Source: Gordius sp. MW1 (lineage: Eukaryota > Nematomorpha > Gordioida > Gordea > Gordiidae). From it: a stretch of 64,000 nucleotides of DNA. The DNA lies in contig OZ038529.1 of assembly GCA_964036665.1 (NCBI GenBank), forward strand, positions 20,284,060 through 20,348,059, written 5' to 3'. The notes under the pieces are model-generated. The model had not been told where the DNA came from. It was given only the letters and a program-made list of their open reading frames with translations, and did not search any database. The translations under genes and the position numbers were made by a program. Every line of letters starts with the position of its first letter. Position 1 is the first letter of the stretch. Positions 25,601-38,470 of this stretch are shown here, piece by piece.

Positions 25601-28600
25601 AACAAATTTTATTAAAATTTCAAAAATCATTATTTTGCCACCCCCTTATTTATTACCCAACTTTTTGCCCTCCTTTTTAATCGAGTCTTGGCTACACCCA
25701 TCGCAGGCTCAGACATAGTTATTGATTTGACAAAATTAGCTTCAAGCTCGAATAGAACTTATATTTAAAAATAACGTCAGGCTCATTGGCATTTAACACG
25801 GGCAAAATTTTTAAAATAAAAGCCCGCGGCATTGCTAATATAACAAATATTTGGCAATAATTTTAACAAATAAAAATTAATCTCGCGGATAAGACGTTGG
25901 TCACAGATATATAGCTTAAAACATTGCACATATTTGTCAATTTCAACGAGTTTACAATGTAAGATATTTCAAAAACTTGAAAATTAAATTGAAATTTTTG
26001 ATTTGAAAAGTTTGTTTAAAGCTATAGTCAAGATGTCAATCATTCCCATATTCATCTCTTATAATACAACTGAGTTAAATTTAATTTTAGAAAGTCTTTA
26101 CATTTTACAAAATAACCTTATGTCATTTTCAACTAGTTTTCTCGTGCTAAAAGATAAGTTGGCGCGCCGAACACGCTCAAACATAAAAGGAAAGGTGTAA
26201 GAAATGAGGGAAAAAGGGGAAGTTGCAAATTTGCCGAGAAATCGAGCGATTATTATACATTAACATTCGCATAGAACTGTCAAAAAAGCCATCGTTTAAT
26301 ACCAGTATGTCATATCAGTTAGCAAACTTGTATTCACAAAATCGTGTCTGATCTTTAAGGTCGGGTTACAAAAATTATAAACATCTAAACGAAGGCTAAG
26401 AGTAAAAAAAAGTTAACCCACGAGCTTAATGATGGATTCCTTTTAAAAAATGATTAAATTTGAAGCGAACTTAAAAGTATAATAAATTTTTGTCGCATTT
26501 AGTAGTCCTCCTCTATTCAAGCACAATCAAGAGCCTATCCAAGGGTTACTCTAAATTTGTATGATAGGCAAATCATAAAAAATCATTTATAGCCTTTGTA
26601 TTAATTCCGAACCTATTGCCCCCGTCTAATCCAAAAATCCTGCCTGGGTAAATTTATATTTAAAATAAATAAAGTCAGTTAAGGCCTTTAAAACACCATT
26701 TAAGAGCATGATTTACGCAAGTCCCTAACCATATATTTATGTAGTATATTCGAGTTCAAATTCGGATAAAAAGAGCTAATAACGTATTATAAATATATAA
26801 ACATAAAGTAGGGTAGTCTAACAACACAATCCACCGAGTATATATAATCGCATTTCAGTGTGACAGCAGGACTGACATTGTGTGTATATATAGTCTAAAA
26901 AGAACCGCCCATTAAATTATATTTTTTCCTCCAAAATAAAACTTCAAAGGACGCACCGCCGCCTCAACTATCCCCCAAAATATCTATTTCTCTCTTTCTC
27001 TTTGTTTGCCGTTTTGTAATCTCATTACCTTCCTATTGCATTGCACCCCCTCCTTAACCCTTTTAGCCCAAATTTATAGGTGCCTTTTGAACTCTCTCTA
27101 AACGCTAAAATGGGGGTAGTGTGGCGGCGGTTAAAAGAAAGAAAGGGCTCGTTAAATAAAGCAAGGGTATTTCAAAAATTATTGATGGTTCTTTGAGTTA
27201 GTTGGGGCTTAGAACTTAGGAGGTCGTTGAGTATATAAACAAGCCGCGAAGCTTGTCTTAAAACTTTTACGGCCAAATAAGCTGATTCTTGTGCTCACCC
27301 TGGTTTACACATAACCCTACCTTTCCTAATATTGCCAATGAAAATTGCTTAAGCAGAGGGAGGCAAAAGAAAAACTTAGTTCAGACAATTCGAGAGATTA
27401 ATCGAAATCAACTTAAAACCCAATTGCATAGCAATTAATATCGTGTTTCAGATTACCCATTATTATGTTTAAATTAAACAACTCCAATAAATTTGCAACA
27501 TGAGGCAATTGTTGCATTTTTTTAAAATAGTATAAAAGGTGGGTCACAATTAATTGTACTAATTTTAAAGATATATTGACAACTAACCTAATTCAAATTA
27601 AATAGGTGTTAGATAAAATTAAAAATGGAGATAGCTATGGGGGATTTGTAAAGCTGATGGGTATTTAAAACTTTAAATCCTAACTAAGTTCATGGGCGTA
27701 ACCAGCATAAGAATTAAAAGGGACAATAATGATTTAGGGAGGGGCAAAACGATCATTTTCTGAAATTTTAACCATAATTTTATGAAATTTCAGCAAATTT
27801 TAGGATTTAGAGGGAAGCAGCTGCCCCTCCCTGCCTCCCCTCCTCCCTTGGCCACGCCCATGACTAAGCTTAAACTTTATATAATGCTTAGAAATAATTT
27901 GCTAAAGGTAAAAAATAATTTTGACAATGTATTGAGAGCAAATTAAAATTGGGTGCACGCTTCTCATTGCTTTAAAACGTTTGTAATTTTTGGTGGCTGA
28001 TATAGTGTTTGGCCTGGATCTATTGAAAAGTTATCGCTCACATTCAGAAATTACTGGAGTAAAAACTTTTCGTTAAAAATGAAAACGGATCGAAACCTAT
28101 ATAAGGGAGCTGGATATTTGCTGCGGTTGCATTTTACCGGTGAAGCACGGATCGTAAAAGTTAACTTGTATGCATACTACCTTTCTACACTACTTAAGAA
28201 TACCATAGCATAGATTCTTATTCATGCTAAATAATAAAAAGCAGAATAGTAGTATACTACTAATCATAAAACATCTTGTTAAGCATTATATAAAAACAGT
28301 TATACGAGTGTAGGATGGGTGCATAGATGGAAGTCGTATAATTTTTATATATCTAATAAAATTGACTATGCTTGGGAACGGTATAAGTGTATACTAAGCA
28401 AAAGGATATAAAATTTAAATGTTGTAATATAAATTTGCCTAAATTTTATTATATTACGATCATTAAAGGTACATAAAATGAATTTTATAGGATGCTATAA
28501 GCAGGCACCAAACCATTTCACATATATTTTAATATAGAGCTCAGCTAATGTCGTTGGCACACATATAAAATCTAACATTAAATTTATAGTTTTTTTTTAT

Positions 28601-30581
28601 TATAACCAAAATTTTGCCTTAAATATATCAATTTTTCGTCATTATCTTACTTACAAATTGGTAAACTTCCTTCAAGATTAAATTTCAAATTTCTATCAAA
28701 TTCTTAAACGGAACATTCACATGAGGTAAATTCTCAGTTAAAAAATGTAACCTCATCATATTAGTTGTTAAATAGCCATATAATAAAATTAAAACTTAAT
28801 CCTAAAATGAATTTATAACGAAAATTAGATAAGATTATCAAATTAATCTAGACTCTTTTAATTTATAAAATTAAATTACCGGGAGAATTGCAAGAGGAGG
28901 GCGTATTCCTGTCTAAAGTATCATTAGGGCGAACATTATGAGGATTAAAGGCATTACCATCCCCCTGCGCACCCAACATTTTATCCATCGGTCTATTAAA
29001 ATGTCCGTATTCCGACGGGTTAGGGTCGGACATGACGGGAACTGTTGTAGGTTTTGAACCTTCAGTATTATGCCTTAAATCTTTTAAGCTATTACCCAAA
29101 CAACCACGAAATTTGGGGTCGTCGTAATAAGGCGGTGGCGCTGTTAAAACCGTATTCCTAACAGTTTGGTCAGAAGGATATGGGTCGCCTTGCAATTCGC
29201 AATTATTTATCAGCTGATTGTTGCCGACCGAATCGATATCGGAATTATTATCCAAGCCGAAATTTGTGAAATTAACGAAATTAGTTTCTACACCTGACGG
29301 AGGAAGACCGAAGGATTGTTTGACTTGTTGTTGTGGCAGCAGGGGACCATTACAACCATAACTATAAAGAGCCGAAGGGTAAGGAGTCGATTCGAAATAA
29401 GGGGGTGGTAAATGGTGTGTATCAGGCCCAATGTCGGACTCCTTACCAAAATGTCCCGAACTTAAGGCATAAGCTGCTACCACGGCCCTGTGATGACAAG
29501 CAGCGGCAGCCCCATAATGATTAAAGACGTTGGGATGCGCATAATGATGATTGTGGTAATAACCAAGCTCATCGCAAGCCATGGAGTTAGTCGGGGTGCT
29601 CTGTTGTATGCCAAGGTGCTCATTGCCGATTGAACCAGCGTACCTAGGCTGCTTTTGACCGGCGAAGTTATGGGTCGAGTAATTAGCAAGTGTATATTGA
29701 GAACCGACCCCCGAAAATACTCTCCCGTAGTAGAGGGATGAATTATCGTAAGCGGCAGGGCCTGTTGATAGTTGAGGTGGTAATGGTCCGTTGTGATTAT
29801 GCTGTTGCGGGTAAGACCTAAACTTGTGACCACTCGTTGATGGATTGAAACTATCGAGTTTATTTTCACCAGAAGAACGTTGAGTTTCTGAAAGATAGTA
29901 ATTACGATCGCCCCCCTCTAAATTGGATTGAGAAAGATCTTCTCGTTCATCAACCATGTCTTCGTTGTTTGTAACAACGACGGGTTCACTTTTAACAACT
30001 AAGCTATCGGGTTGGTTGCACTTCGAGTTGCCATGAGCATTAGTGAATATCGATGAAAATGGTAACATGGTTGTAGAGGGAGATAAGGAGGAGGAGCAAG
30101 AAGCTATAATGTTATCGGAGTTATAGCATTGAGCGTAATTTAACGACGGGTTTTGGGCGTTGGATGAGCAAGGTCGATGGTTAACATTGCCACCATTAAT
30201 TCGATGCGTGGAACCAGCATAGTCCATGTCTACATTAGTTTGTTCGATTGTTTTCCACCCCTTATAATTGGAAGGTATTGGGTAAAATAGGCTAAAAGGG
30301 ACAACGGAATTAGAAGCCCAATCTTGGTAGAAACCGTGGTCTGCTGACCCAGAATCGGGATAGTCTTCCCACGATTCATCTTTGTTATAGGAGTTGGTGG
30401 GAAGGGGACCTTGAAAAGATTTTGTGGTCACATATTGTCGCCCGTCCCAAAGGGCATCTTGATCGATATGGTGATATTCACTCTTATTCAAGCACGAAAG
30501 GTTTGGGGGTTCGTTGCGAAAAGGAGGAATCGTAGGCTCTGATCTATGGAGATCGCTCCCACTAACAACGCTGGAATACAT
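22393..30581 (-). CDS. Abd-B: Abdominal-B-type Hox transcription factor (two coding exons)
   Basis: A nuclear homeodomain transcription factor that specifies posterior segment identity in arthropods. Two coding exons join as complement(22393..22685, 28880..30581) to give 664 residues. Exon 1 ends CCCG before GTAATT; exon 2 starts AT after TTTTACCATAG. The one-plus-two base phases form GAT (D568), followed by W569, six residues before the homeodomain (575-634). That Trp matches the residue posterior Hox proteins use to contact Exd/Pbx. The homeodomain reads [19 protein letters not shown], then [20 protein letters not shown] and [18 protein letters not shown], which is diagnostic of Abd-B. The N-terminal 567 residues are low-complexity (Asn, Ser, Pro, Tyr, His), as usual for the family. 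The start ATG (30581) is the first in the frame. Extra non-coding 5' exons or an alternative internal start are possible but not visible. Confidence 0.93.
22851..23014. mobile_element. CGTAGCC-family short element in the Abd-B intron
   Basis: It begins CATGGGCGTAGCCGAGG and ends GGTTATGCCCACG. CTTGAA occurs just outside both ends, a degraded target duplication. The body matches the other copies (GGCTGCC, ACTATGGCCAAATTTC, TTTTGCCCCTCC). Confidence 0.75.
23936..24475. other. Less AT-rich stretch in the Abd-B intron
   Basis: Intronic sequence with purine-rich runs (about 24090-24120 and 24205-24238) and mixed-composition blocks. It carries open frames of 88 and 69 codons with no known motif. 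It stands out from the AT-rich, transposon-littered surroundings, so it is a candidate conserved regulatory region of Abd-B. This is inference from composition only. Confidence 0.3.
24755..24897. mobile_element. CGTAGCC-family short hAT element, perfect duplication
   Basis: The 127-bp element 24763-24889 begins CATGGGCGTAGGC and ends GGATACGCCCATG. TCCTTCTC flanks it on both sides (8 of 8). Confidence 0.85.
25590..25702. mobile_element. CGTAGCC-family fragment (right half)
   Basis: The right half only is present: TTATTAAAATTTCAAAAATC, then CCCCC blocks, ending TTGGCTACACCCATC. The left end is missing. Confidence 0.5.
26955..27131. repeat. GC-rich inverted repeat in the Abd-B intron
   Basis: ACCGCCGCCTCAACTATCCC (from 26955) and the reverse complement of 27112-27131 (ACCGCCGCCACACTACCCCC) are near-identical, separated by about 135 bp that begins with a TCTCTTTCTC tract and is followed outside by AAAGAAAGAAAGGG. 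It could form a stem. It is not bounded by transposon ends that I can see. Confidence 0.5.
27683..27870. mobile_element. CGTAGCC-family short hAT element (inverted orientation)
   Basis: The element 27691-27862 begins CATGGGCGTAACC and ends GGCCACGCCCATG. Flanks ACTAAGTT and ACTAAGCT agree at 7 of 8 bases. It is the reverse orientation of most other copies. Confidence 0.8.
28880..30581 (-). other. Abd-B: Abd-B coding exon 1
   Basis: It encodes residues 1-567 plus one base. It opens [11 protein letters not shown]; short MYSS-like starts are common in arthropod Abd-B. Features are an acidic stretch at about 207-215, a Pro/Gln-rich part at about 257-275, a His/Ala/Tyr-rich tract at about 341-372 ([17 protein letters not shown]) and PPPY motifs near 393 and 483. 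The frame continues only five codons past the donor before a stop, which supports the splice site. Confidence 0.92.
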
Positions 30582-31548
30582 TATGAATTGTAAAGGGTTT
30601 AAAATTACCTTTACAACTGCAAATTAAAGCTTTAAAATGGTGTTAAAACAACTAAATGGGTTTGGTCGGCCAGCTAACACTCGATTATTATATTTAAACG
30701 CTGTACGTTTTGTCTCCCAAATTTCTTCACGATAAACAACAACCGCGTGCATTGTCATCAGCTGTTGAGGTAAGCGGGCGATAAATAAAAATAATTGCGA
30801 ATGCCATTATAGCAGCAATCGTTCGTAGGGAGGGGGTCGATCGATTTAACGACAGTCTCTTGATTGACATTTTATTACATTACAACGGTCCTCGTCATCA
30901 TAGATCGTAAAAAATATTAGGTCGTAATTATAGAACGCGAAAATTAAGGGGTTTAAAAATGACCATATTGAAGATGGAGACAAATAAGCGTGTGTTGCGC
31001 TGAGGGATAATGGAAAAGTGAGTTTAACGAATCGTGTGAAACGACGATGATTGACGTGTGTGTGATGCGAAAGCTTTCAAGGAGTTGCAATAATTGGTTG
31101 ATACACTTTTTGCTGACGGTTTAATTTAAAATTTATATTATTTAGGAAATTATTTAGTTTTTAAAATTTTGTACTAATTTTTGGGATCTTTTTTGGTTTA
31201 TAATAAGCGAGTTTTCTATAAAATTATCAAGGACGCGAAATAAGAACCTTTATGATATGTTTGTGTATACAAAACTCTGGTTTTTACAAACTTTATTCGA
31301 AAATTGGGGGAGGGTTGAAAATTTGGAGCAAAGCATTTAATTTTTTTGACTAAATTTCATTTTAGAAAGAAGACCTATTAATTTTTTAGATTGCAAAAAC
31401 TTGTCATTTATAGGCTTATATACGTTTTTAATTCTTTCTAAATAAATTTTTATTCAAAACGATAGAAAAAAGTCAAATTTTTCGTTTCGATTTTATGAAG
31501 TTTTGTAGCAACCCCCCTCCCCAACCTATTTTTAGGATTTAACATCAT
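30582..31548. promoter_or_regulatory. Abd-B upstream region (presumed 5' UTR and promoter side)
   Basis: Non-repetitive sequence directly upstream of the Abd-B start codon on the minus strand. Its composition is more balanced than most of the window between about 30660 and 31080, with Hox/Cad-like TTTAT(T/A) sites and GATCGATCG-like phrases. No transcription start or TATA box could be fixed. Assigning it to the promoter rests on position only. Confidence 0.35.
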
Positions 31549-31625
31549 AGGCGGCGTAGCCTAAGTTTAAATTAAAAGGGGGGTGACAATAATTAAATAA
31601 GGGATGAAAAAGGATTTTTGATATT
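31549..31625. mobile_element. CGTAGCC-family fragment (left end)
   Basis: CATAGGCGGCGTAGCC followed by GGGGGGTGACAATAATTAAAT resembles the inverted-orientation copies; the far end was not found. Confidence 0.4.
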
Positions 31626-33979
31626 TATATATTTAATATTAAAGAATTTTTATAAAGGGTGATATCTCTACTAAATATTTTGCAGTTGTTGTCATTACAT
31701 TTGTAAAAAAAAGTTATATTGATAAACTAAAAAACAAACTTTATCAAACAATCAATATTATTGGCCACTTTCTAGCTCAAACTAATTTAGGTCTCCCCTA
31801 GATCAAATTTTTAACTATTGAACTTATTCGATTTAAAAAATTATTCTTAAATGTCTTTATTAGCTTGAAAAAATCACCCCTTACTCAAAAAGTGACATCA
31901 TGGTTCCTGCTATAAATAACATTATTAAAAGAATTATGCAAGTTAATAAATTAATCGAGAGTCGATGACACGAGTTGCCCCTTTTATTTTTTGTCTAATT
32001 TATAACTGTTTCGTTCTCAAAATATTCCACCTCCGCCCCGACCCCCTTATCCGTCAATCAATAGGTCAATGGTAAAAAATAGACTGACTTCCCCCTACTA
32101 ATTAGTGAAAAGCTTAGAATCGGAAGAAAAAAGATTATGCTAAGGATTTTTATCCTTAAAATGAAGGTTTAATACTAGTCCTGATCAAAATTGTCCCAAA
32201 TTACTTATGATTTTGTCAACTCAATCGATTTAATCGAAGAATATGCCTTAGTTTCGCCATGGCACATAAAATAATGGGCTAGCACTCTTCTTTCTTAACT
32301 TTGCGACATTTCTAATTACCAGCTGTTACACATAAATGTCATTCAATCGTGGCATTCGTTGGTTAGTAAATCTCGTTAACGGTATAAAGTAGCTAAAGCA
32401 TTTTGCGATACTTTTATCTAATCCGCCTTCGATCGCAATAGGATAAAAACAAATTTGACAAAACTAATCGTATCGTGGTGTTGCTACACTATTAATTTTT
32501 CCCTTCCACTAGTCAACAACGACCCGAACTCACATCATTCTGATCTCTGCTTATTAAGTTTTGACATGATTTGCCCTGCCCGAGTAATAAGATGCCTTTG
32601 ATCACATGCCGCGAACCTACTACTACACCTCGCGCTAGATATAATTATTATTAATATAGGAAGGAGGTGGGAGGGAAGTCTTAGTACAAATGGAATTTAT
32701 TATTTTTTATGACACTCAACCATCTCCTTAAGTCTAGTTTTTTGCAAGCTCGCTACTTTTTCCTCGACCGGACGTTATTAATTTAGAATGGACATGGAAA
32801 ATAATGGCCAGCCGCATGTATATATCTCGTCTATTTAACATTGAAAATTTTCATGAGGTTTGTAAACATGGGAATTTATTTTAAAATAAGCACCTATCTA
32901 CTTTTTTGAATTATTTACTTAACGTTAATTTAGCTTTAAAGGGTTAAGCATTTTTTAGTATATACAATGGTTTCAAGGCTTTTATCCCGCACCGTCTGTC
33001 TGGTCAAAGAAAAGTGTTTTTTTGCAAATGATGCAGCTCACTACTCTATATTTCAGCTATTTTACCCAATAATATGGACCTTTTGGGCGTGGCGGCATGG
33101 GCTCTGTTAACACAAAGGCTTTATTTTTCGCTTTGAGATAACCACCTCTCTGTACTATTTATTATATTAGGTAGGCGGTGCCATTAAAGTTAAAAGATGA
33201 AAGGGGAAAAAGTAAGCCCAATCTTTGTGGTATTTTCAATGGGTATCCTAATATTTTTTGACGACCTTCTAGCTCACTAGCGCACCCCAGACCTCACCAC
33301 TACTACACACCCATCGTAAGCATTGGCGGGTTACTAGTAGTTTGGTTTTGGATTACCATAATGATCGTAAGCTAAATCTCAATAAAAGCAGTGTGAGTGA
33401 CATTACAAAGAGAAAGGCCGCCAAAAATTAGGCTGTAAAAATCGTTTAAAAGTTCTGCGTGCCCCTTCTCAAATATTTTCCCCCAATTGGTTTCCCCACA
33501 AAATGTACAAGACCTTTTTTAGGCGCTTGATAGACAAAAGAATAAAAGAAAATGTTAAACATTTTATCCTTATAATATTTTTATAGCCATACTTATTGAG
33601 TTGATAACATTTTAGGATTAAAAATATATACACCTTAAATGTAAAACTGAATTTTAGTTTGGCAAATATGGTGTCATAAAATTTTTTTTAATAAAATTGT
33701 CCCAAGACTAAACATTAATTTCACAATAACAGAACCTTTTCTTCTTTTGAAAATCGGGTATTAATTTTAGAAATAAATATATAGTTGCCCAAGATTTCTA
33801 ATTTTATGTAGTTTTTATGGGAATAAATTAAATTGTATATACCTTTAACTTAAAAATATATCCTTATGTATAAGTTTATTGATTGGACTTATATTTTAAA
33901 ACAAAACACGCTTAAAAAACTAGCAGCATAGCCAAAGAAGTCCGTTCCGCAAAATTTATTATATCTCTAATTTGCTTCA
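31626..33979. other. Unannotated upstream non-coding DNA
   Basis: No gene or clear transposon. Several blocks between about 32200 and 33480 are of mixed composition, so they may be regulatory DNA of the neighbouring Hox gene; no specific site can be named. Confidence 0.3.
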
Positions 33980-34747
33980 GATGAAGGTAGAGCCCTGCAA
34001 AATTGAATTTTATCGGCCCGAGCCCGACCCGAGCCCGAAATTTTTTTTTTATTTTTTGCCCGAGCCCGACCCGAGCCCGATTTGTTTTTTTCACTGAGGC
34101 CCGACCCGAGCCCGAGCCCCGCCCGACTTTTGTAAAAATGTAAATTTGTACCAATTTTATTTCTAAAATTTATTTATAAATATGTTACGTATCGCGAATA
34201 TTATGTGATTTAAAATATGAATAATTATGGTAAATAAATAAAGTGGAGTTTAATTTATCGGGTTTTAACGAAGTCCTTCTCTCTTCCTAAGCTCGCTCCT
34301 GCTGTAGAAAAGGCTCGATCACTGCTAGCTGATGTAGCAGGTATTGCCAAATACTTTCTTTGCTCAAACAAGGAAATTCACTCTGATGCATCTTCCACCA
34401 TTCCAAAACTTTCATACCATCAATATAATTCGTATTTAAATATTTATGTAATTCATCTTCCTCAGCTTCGTTGTTATCTATTCTGGGCTCTTCCCAACAC
34501 TAAAATCTACAAATTCTTCCTCCATTATATTATCTAGAAAAATAATAAGTGCTTAATGCAAATTAAAAAATTACCATGCTCGACGTTTCGGGCTCGGGCC
34601 TCGGGTCGGGCTGGCCCATCAGGCCCGACCCGAGCCCGAGGCCCGATCAATATTCTAAAATTTGCCCGAGCCCGGCCCGAAAGCCCGTCGGGCCGGGTCG
34701 GGCTCGGGCCGGGCCTCGGACGGCCCGTGCAGGGCTCTAGATGAAGG
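33980..34747. mobile_element. hAT element with CCCGACCCGAGCCCG ends, perfect duplication
   Basis: The element 33988-34739 (752 bp) begins TAGAGCCCTGCA and ends TGCAGGGCTCTA. It is flanked by GATGAAGG on both sides (8 of 8). About 140 bp inside each end is made of repeated CCCGA/GCCCG units in opposite orientation. The interior (34150-34590) encodes nothing recognisable, so it is non-autonomous. Confidence 0.9.
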
Positions 34748-37244
34748 GCACGATATCCCTTCCTCCATTAATTTAAAAATTGAGAAAGACTAACTGATAT
34801 ATGTACTAAAGATTTTGATGAAAAAATGGACCATCCTTCTTCTAACTGAAGAACCTCCTCTAATTTCGACCACGACAATTTAGTTAATTGACAAAAAAAA
34901 TAAAATATTTTTGTAAAATAAAATTTTATTTTAGTCTTATCTATCATCTCCTTTATTTAGGTTTAATTTATTTTTAAAGCCCCATTAGGTTAGGGGCAAA
35001 TGGTAGTTATTTGAAATCTAAACCATTTTTTATCATTGTGGAAACAGGATCGTTTCTCTGCCTCCCCCTGTTAAACCCATGGTTAGTATTTATCTGTTTC
35101 TATTTTTATTTTCCAGTAATTCAACAGTTTTATAATAAAACTAAATTTTGCACTTTAAATAAAATAATTATTTTACTAAAAGTTTTGCCTCTGTCGCTGA
35201 GCAAGGCCAGTTTGAAAAATAATGTGATACATTAAGGAGAGAGAGGCAATTCTACTTTTAGAAATTGCTACGATTAAAATTGTTTTTGGATTCAAAAATA
35301 ATGTCGGCTACAAAGATCTCATGTTTTTAAAGCAAATTTTGCTTAAAATGGAATGTATTGGTCATATTTGTAAGTTAAAACGATCATAAAGAATCCAACA
35401 GTTAGTATTTAATAGTGCAAATGCAGTAAAAATCTTTGAGGAAAATTCTTTGTTTTAAAATTGCTTCCGCTTTAAATGTTTATGTTGTTACCTAACTACG
35501 TGATTTGTGACATGAATAAAATTCACTTTTATCGAAATTTATCTTCCCTTTTACCTCATATTTTTTGTCAGTTGTAAATTTCTTCTCATGAACTGAGTTA
35601 GATGTTTGCTAAAATGGAAAAAGTAGCAAGTGTTTTCAAGATTTCTAGGCATTATCCTTTTATAGATATTATAGTAAAAATGAGAATTTTTAAAAGTTAT
35701 AAGTTAAAATCTGTAACTTATTTGAAGGAGTATAATCCCCCCCCCTTAATTGTCCAAAATACTACCCCCACCTCCTATAGAGACTTTTCTGTTAAAAAAA
35801 CTTTAAAAACTTTAATGTTATTATCCTTTTTTTATAAAAGCATAACACTCTAGTTAATATTTTTATTTTAGATTTGTTTTTTTAATATTAAGAAGAGCAG
35901 TATCAATAATGTTTTTTTACTAAATAGTTTAACGTGAAGATCGATGGTAAACAATGACACATGTCCATCAATCCGATGACATTTATGGTTTTAAGGATGG
36001 ATATGCGCCTATTGTTCTAAGGATTATACAAAATCTTCGGAAGAGAAACTGTAAAAATTAATTGCTATGCAATTTTTTAAATAATTTTATAAATTTAGTT
36101 ACTAATACCAAGCATTTCCGTTTAAATAATGGGAAACTTTACAGCATTCAGCTATATTTTATAATAACATAAACATAGCATCAATTTACATTATTTTAGG
36201 TGAATCTTAACACATAACATAACAGTACACAAAATTATTTAACAAATTCTTCAAAGTAGATCCATGCCACTCCTTCTTATGCATACGGAATTTATGTAAT
36301 GTACAAGTTTATGTGTGTAAGATCCTATATTTCAAAGTATACCGCGCCCTCTTCGATCTGCAAAAGCATGTATATCGTAAAAAATGCATGGCAGTATGGT
36401 TTGGGGGTGAAAAGTAGGGTAGTGATCTTTTGCGTATCTTTCATAAAGCGGATTTTCATTGATTTCCGTTGTTAATTCAGCGATGATGCCTCCTATCATC
36501 AACCTGCTTTAAAACTAACTCGGTGCTTGCATTTTGGGTTCTTCCAAATGATTGAAAAGGATGCTCCCGATCGAGTTTGTGCCGATTCTTTATATTTTTC
36601 GAAATTTATTTTAGGATTTTAATGGTTAAATTAAAATTAAAAACCTTTGAGAGAATACCTAACGAACTGCTCATATAATTAATTGTAATTTTTATAAAAA
36701 AAGGTTTAAAAAACTATAAATTTTTGAAGTTCCCTTTTTAGGGACGATGGTATCATTAACTGCACTGACTAAAACTATGCAAGAAATTTCCGCAAATTAT
36801 CAAAAGTGTATGATGATTTAATCTTAAAAAAATTATGTTTTCAATATGTTTATTTAACCTATTCTAAACTATATTATAACACGTTCTCCGGGAGCGCTGG
36901 ATTGCAGTTACTTTACACATTTATAAATATTTATTTTTAATAAAAAAAATCATCCTAAATTCATAAATGGATCTTTTAGATATTCGTTTAATTATTTATT
37001 ATAAATTAATATATTTGGTTAAAAATTGCATTAGTGACATAATGATAGAGATAATAAATGTGTTTTAGTAAAAAAAAGAATTAAGATATAATATTTACAT
37101 TCCACAAACAACTCTTAAAATTTATATAACAAACTAAACAAGTTGCAACAGGGGAAAATATTTTATTTGGATATTTAAAAAAATTAAGAAACTATTGCAG
37201 TTAAAACTTCCCTTGTTATCATTACATAGCTAGTTACAATTACT
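34748..37244. other. Unannotated stretch
   Basis: No gene recognised. A less AT-rich block at about 36240-36600 stands out from its surroundings and could be a conserved non-coding element or a 5' exon. An AATTGCTATGCAATT palindrome lies at 36060-36074. Confidence 0.3.
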
Positions 37245-37408
37245 TCGGGAGGGGCGGCTGCCCCCCTCTATATCCATAAATCCCTAAAATAATTTAATAT
37301 AGTTTTGGCTTAAATTGCGAAAAAATATCATTGTGCCTCCCCCCCCCCCGTCCCCTAATGCTAAAGCATTATTGCCCCTCTTTAGTTGCAATTCTGGCTA
37401 CGCCCATG
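37245..37408. mobile_element. CGTAGCC-family short element, left end eroded
   Basis: GGGGCGGCTGCCCCCCTCTA opens the recognisable part. A C run follows at about 37340, and the end is GGCTACGCCCATG. Confidence 0.65.
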
Positions 37409-38202
37409 TTCCTGACTATTATCTGCCTATTTTTTAACCCAATAATAAAATCACTTGAAACTGACGCTACTTTTTAAACTAAATTACTTCGACGCAGTCA
37501 GGGGAAGGCAGGGAGGGGCAACTGTCTCTGTCTCTAAAGCCCCATCATTTCATCACTCAATAAATGTTTGCTTTACTGCTTGCCCTCAAATTTTATTCCT
37601 ATATAACAAATTTTTCTCTACAACAAACAACCAATTTATTCTTCTCGATAAAACTTTAATGAAAACTCGATAACGAAGCAATAATAGACCAAGTCACTAG
37701 TTCTTCTTTGCAGAGAGATACATTCTATATTATTTAATTTAATCAGACAGTCCTACTTACTACACTACTTGTATTGTATTGGGTTGAGCTCCAGTGGCCA
37801 TATATGAATGATTGGAGCTCTCTATCCCTAAAATATTAAAGACATCTAATTTGACATTAATATACAGGGGGGAGAGGAGGCGGCATTTCTTTGATAAATC
37901 CCCCGCTTCCGCCTCTATAAAAATGTCACAATATGTTAATATTGATATTCAATAATACACCACACATGTTAATAAATATAAATGAATGTCTCCTCCGTTC
38001 TGTCCTGTGTTTGTAAGGTCAAACACAATCAATCTGCATTGAAGAACCTTAGTTAAGGAGGTGTCAAATTTTATTGGCCAAAATTTATGCCAACAAAGTT
38101 AAACATTTGAAGTTCACAAAAAACACTTTTTAAGTCAAGTTTAGCGATCATATTATGTTTTAGCTTCACATAAAATTAAGCAATTATCCCTAATATAGCG
38201 TC
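37409..38202. other. Unannotated stretch
   Basis: No gene or element recognised. The 72-codon frame at 37455-37673 has no known motif. Confidence 0.3.
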
Positions 38203-38356
38203 CATGGGCGTAGCCAGGGGGGGCGGCTTCCCCCCTCTAAATCCAAAAATCAAGTGAGATTTATTTAAATTATTGCTAAATTTCAAAAAATGTTCACTTC
38301 GCTCCTCCCTAAATCATTATTGCCCCTCTCTAATTCCAATGCTGACTACGCCTATG
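38203..38356. mobile_element. CGTAGCC-family short element
   Basis: It begins CATGGGCGTAGCCAGG and ends GACTACGCCTATG; the body is typical. No clear target duplication. Confidence 0.75.
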
Positions 38357-38470
38357 AAATAAATGAATTTTTTATAAAAGAATTATTTGTGCCGACAAGT
38401 AACAAAAAATTCAATTCCTATATCTTTATATTAATGAGAATAATGTTTCGGCTCGGGTTGGCCATTGTAA

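Noticed and set aside
29333-29869. Open frames overlapping Abd-B exon 1 in other frames (including a 130-codon minus-strand one)
   Set aside because: The 567-residue frame has the correct splice phase to the homeobox; the others have no motif and overlap it fully.
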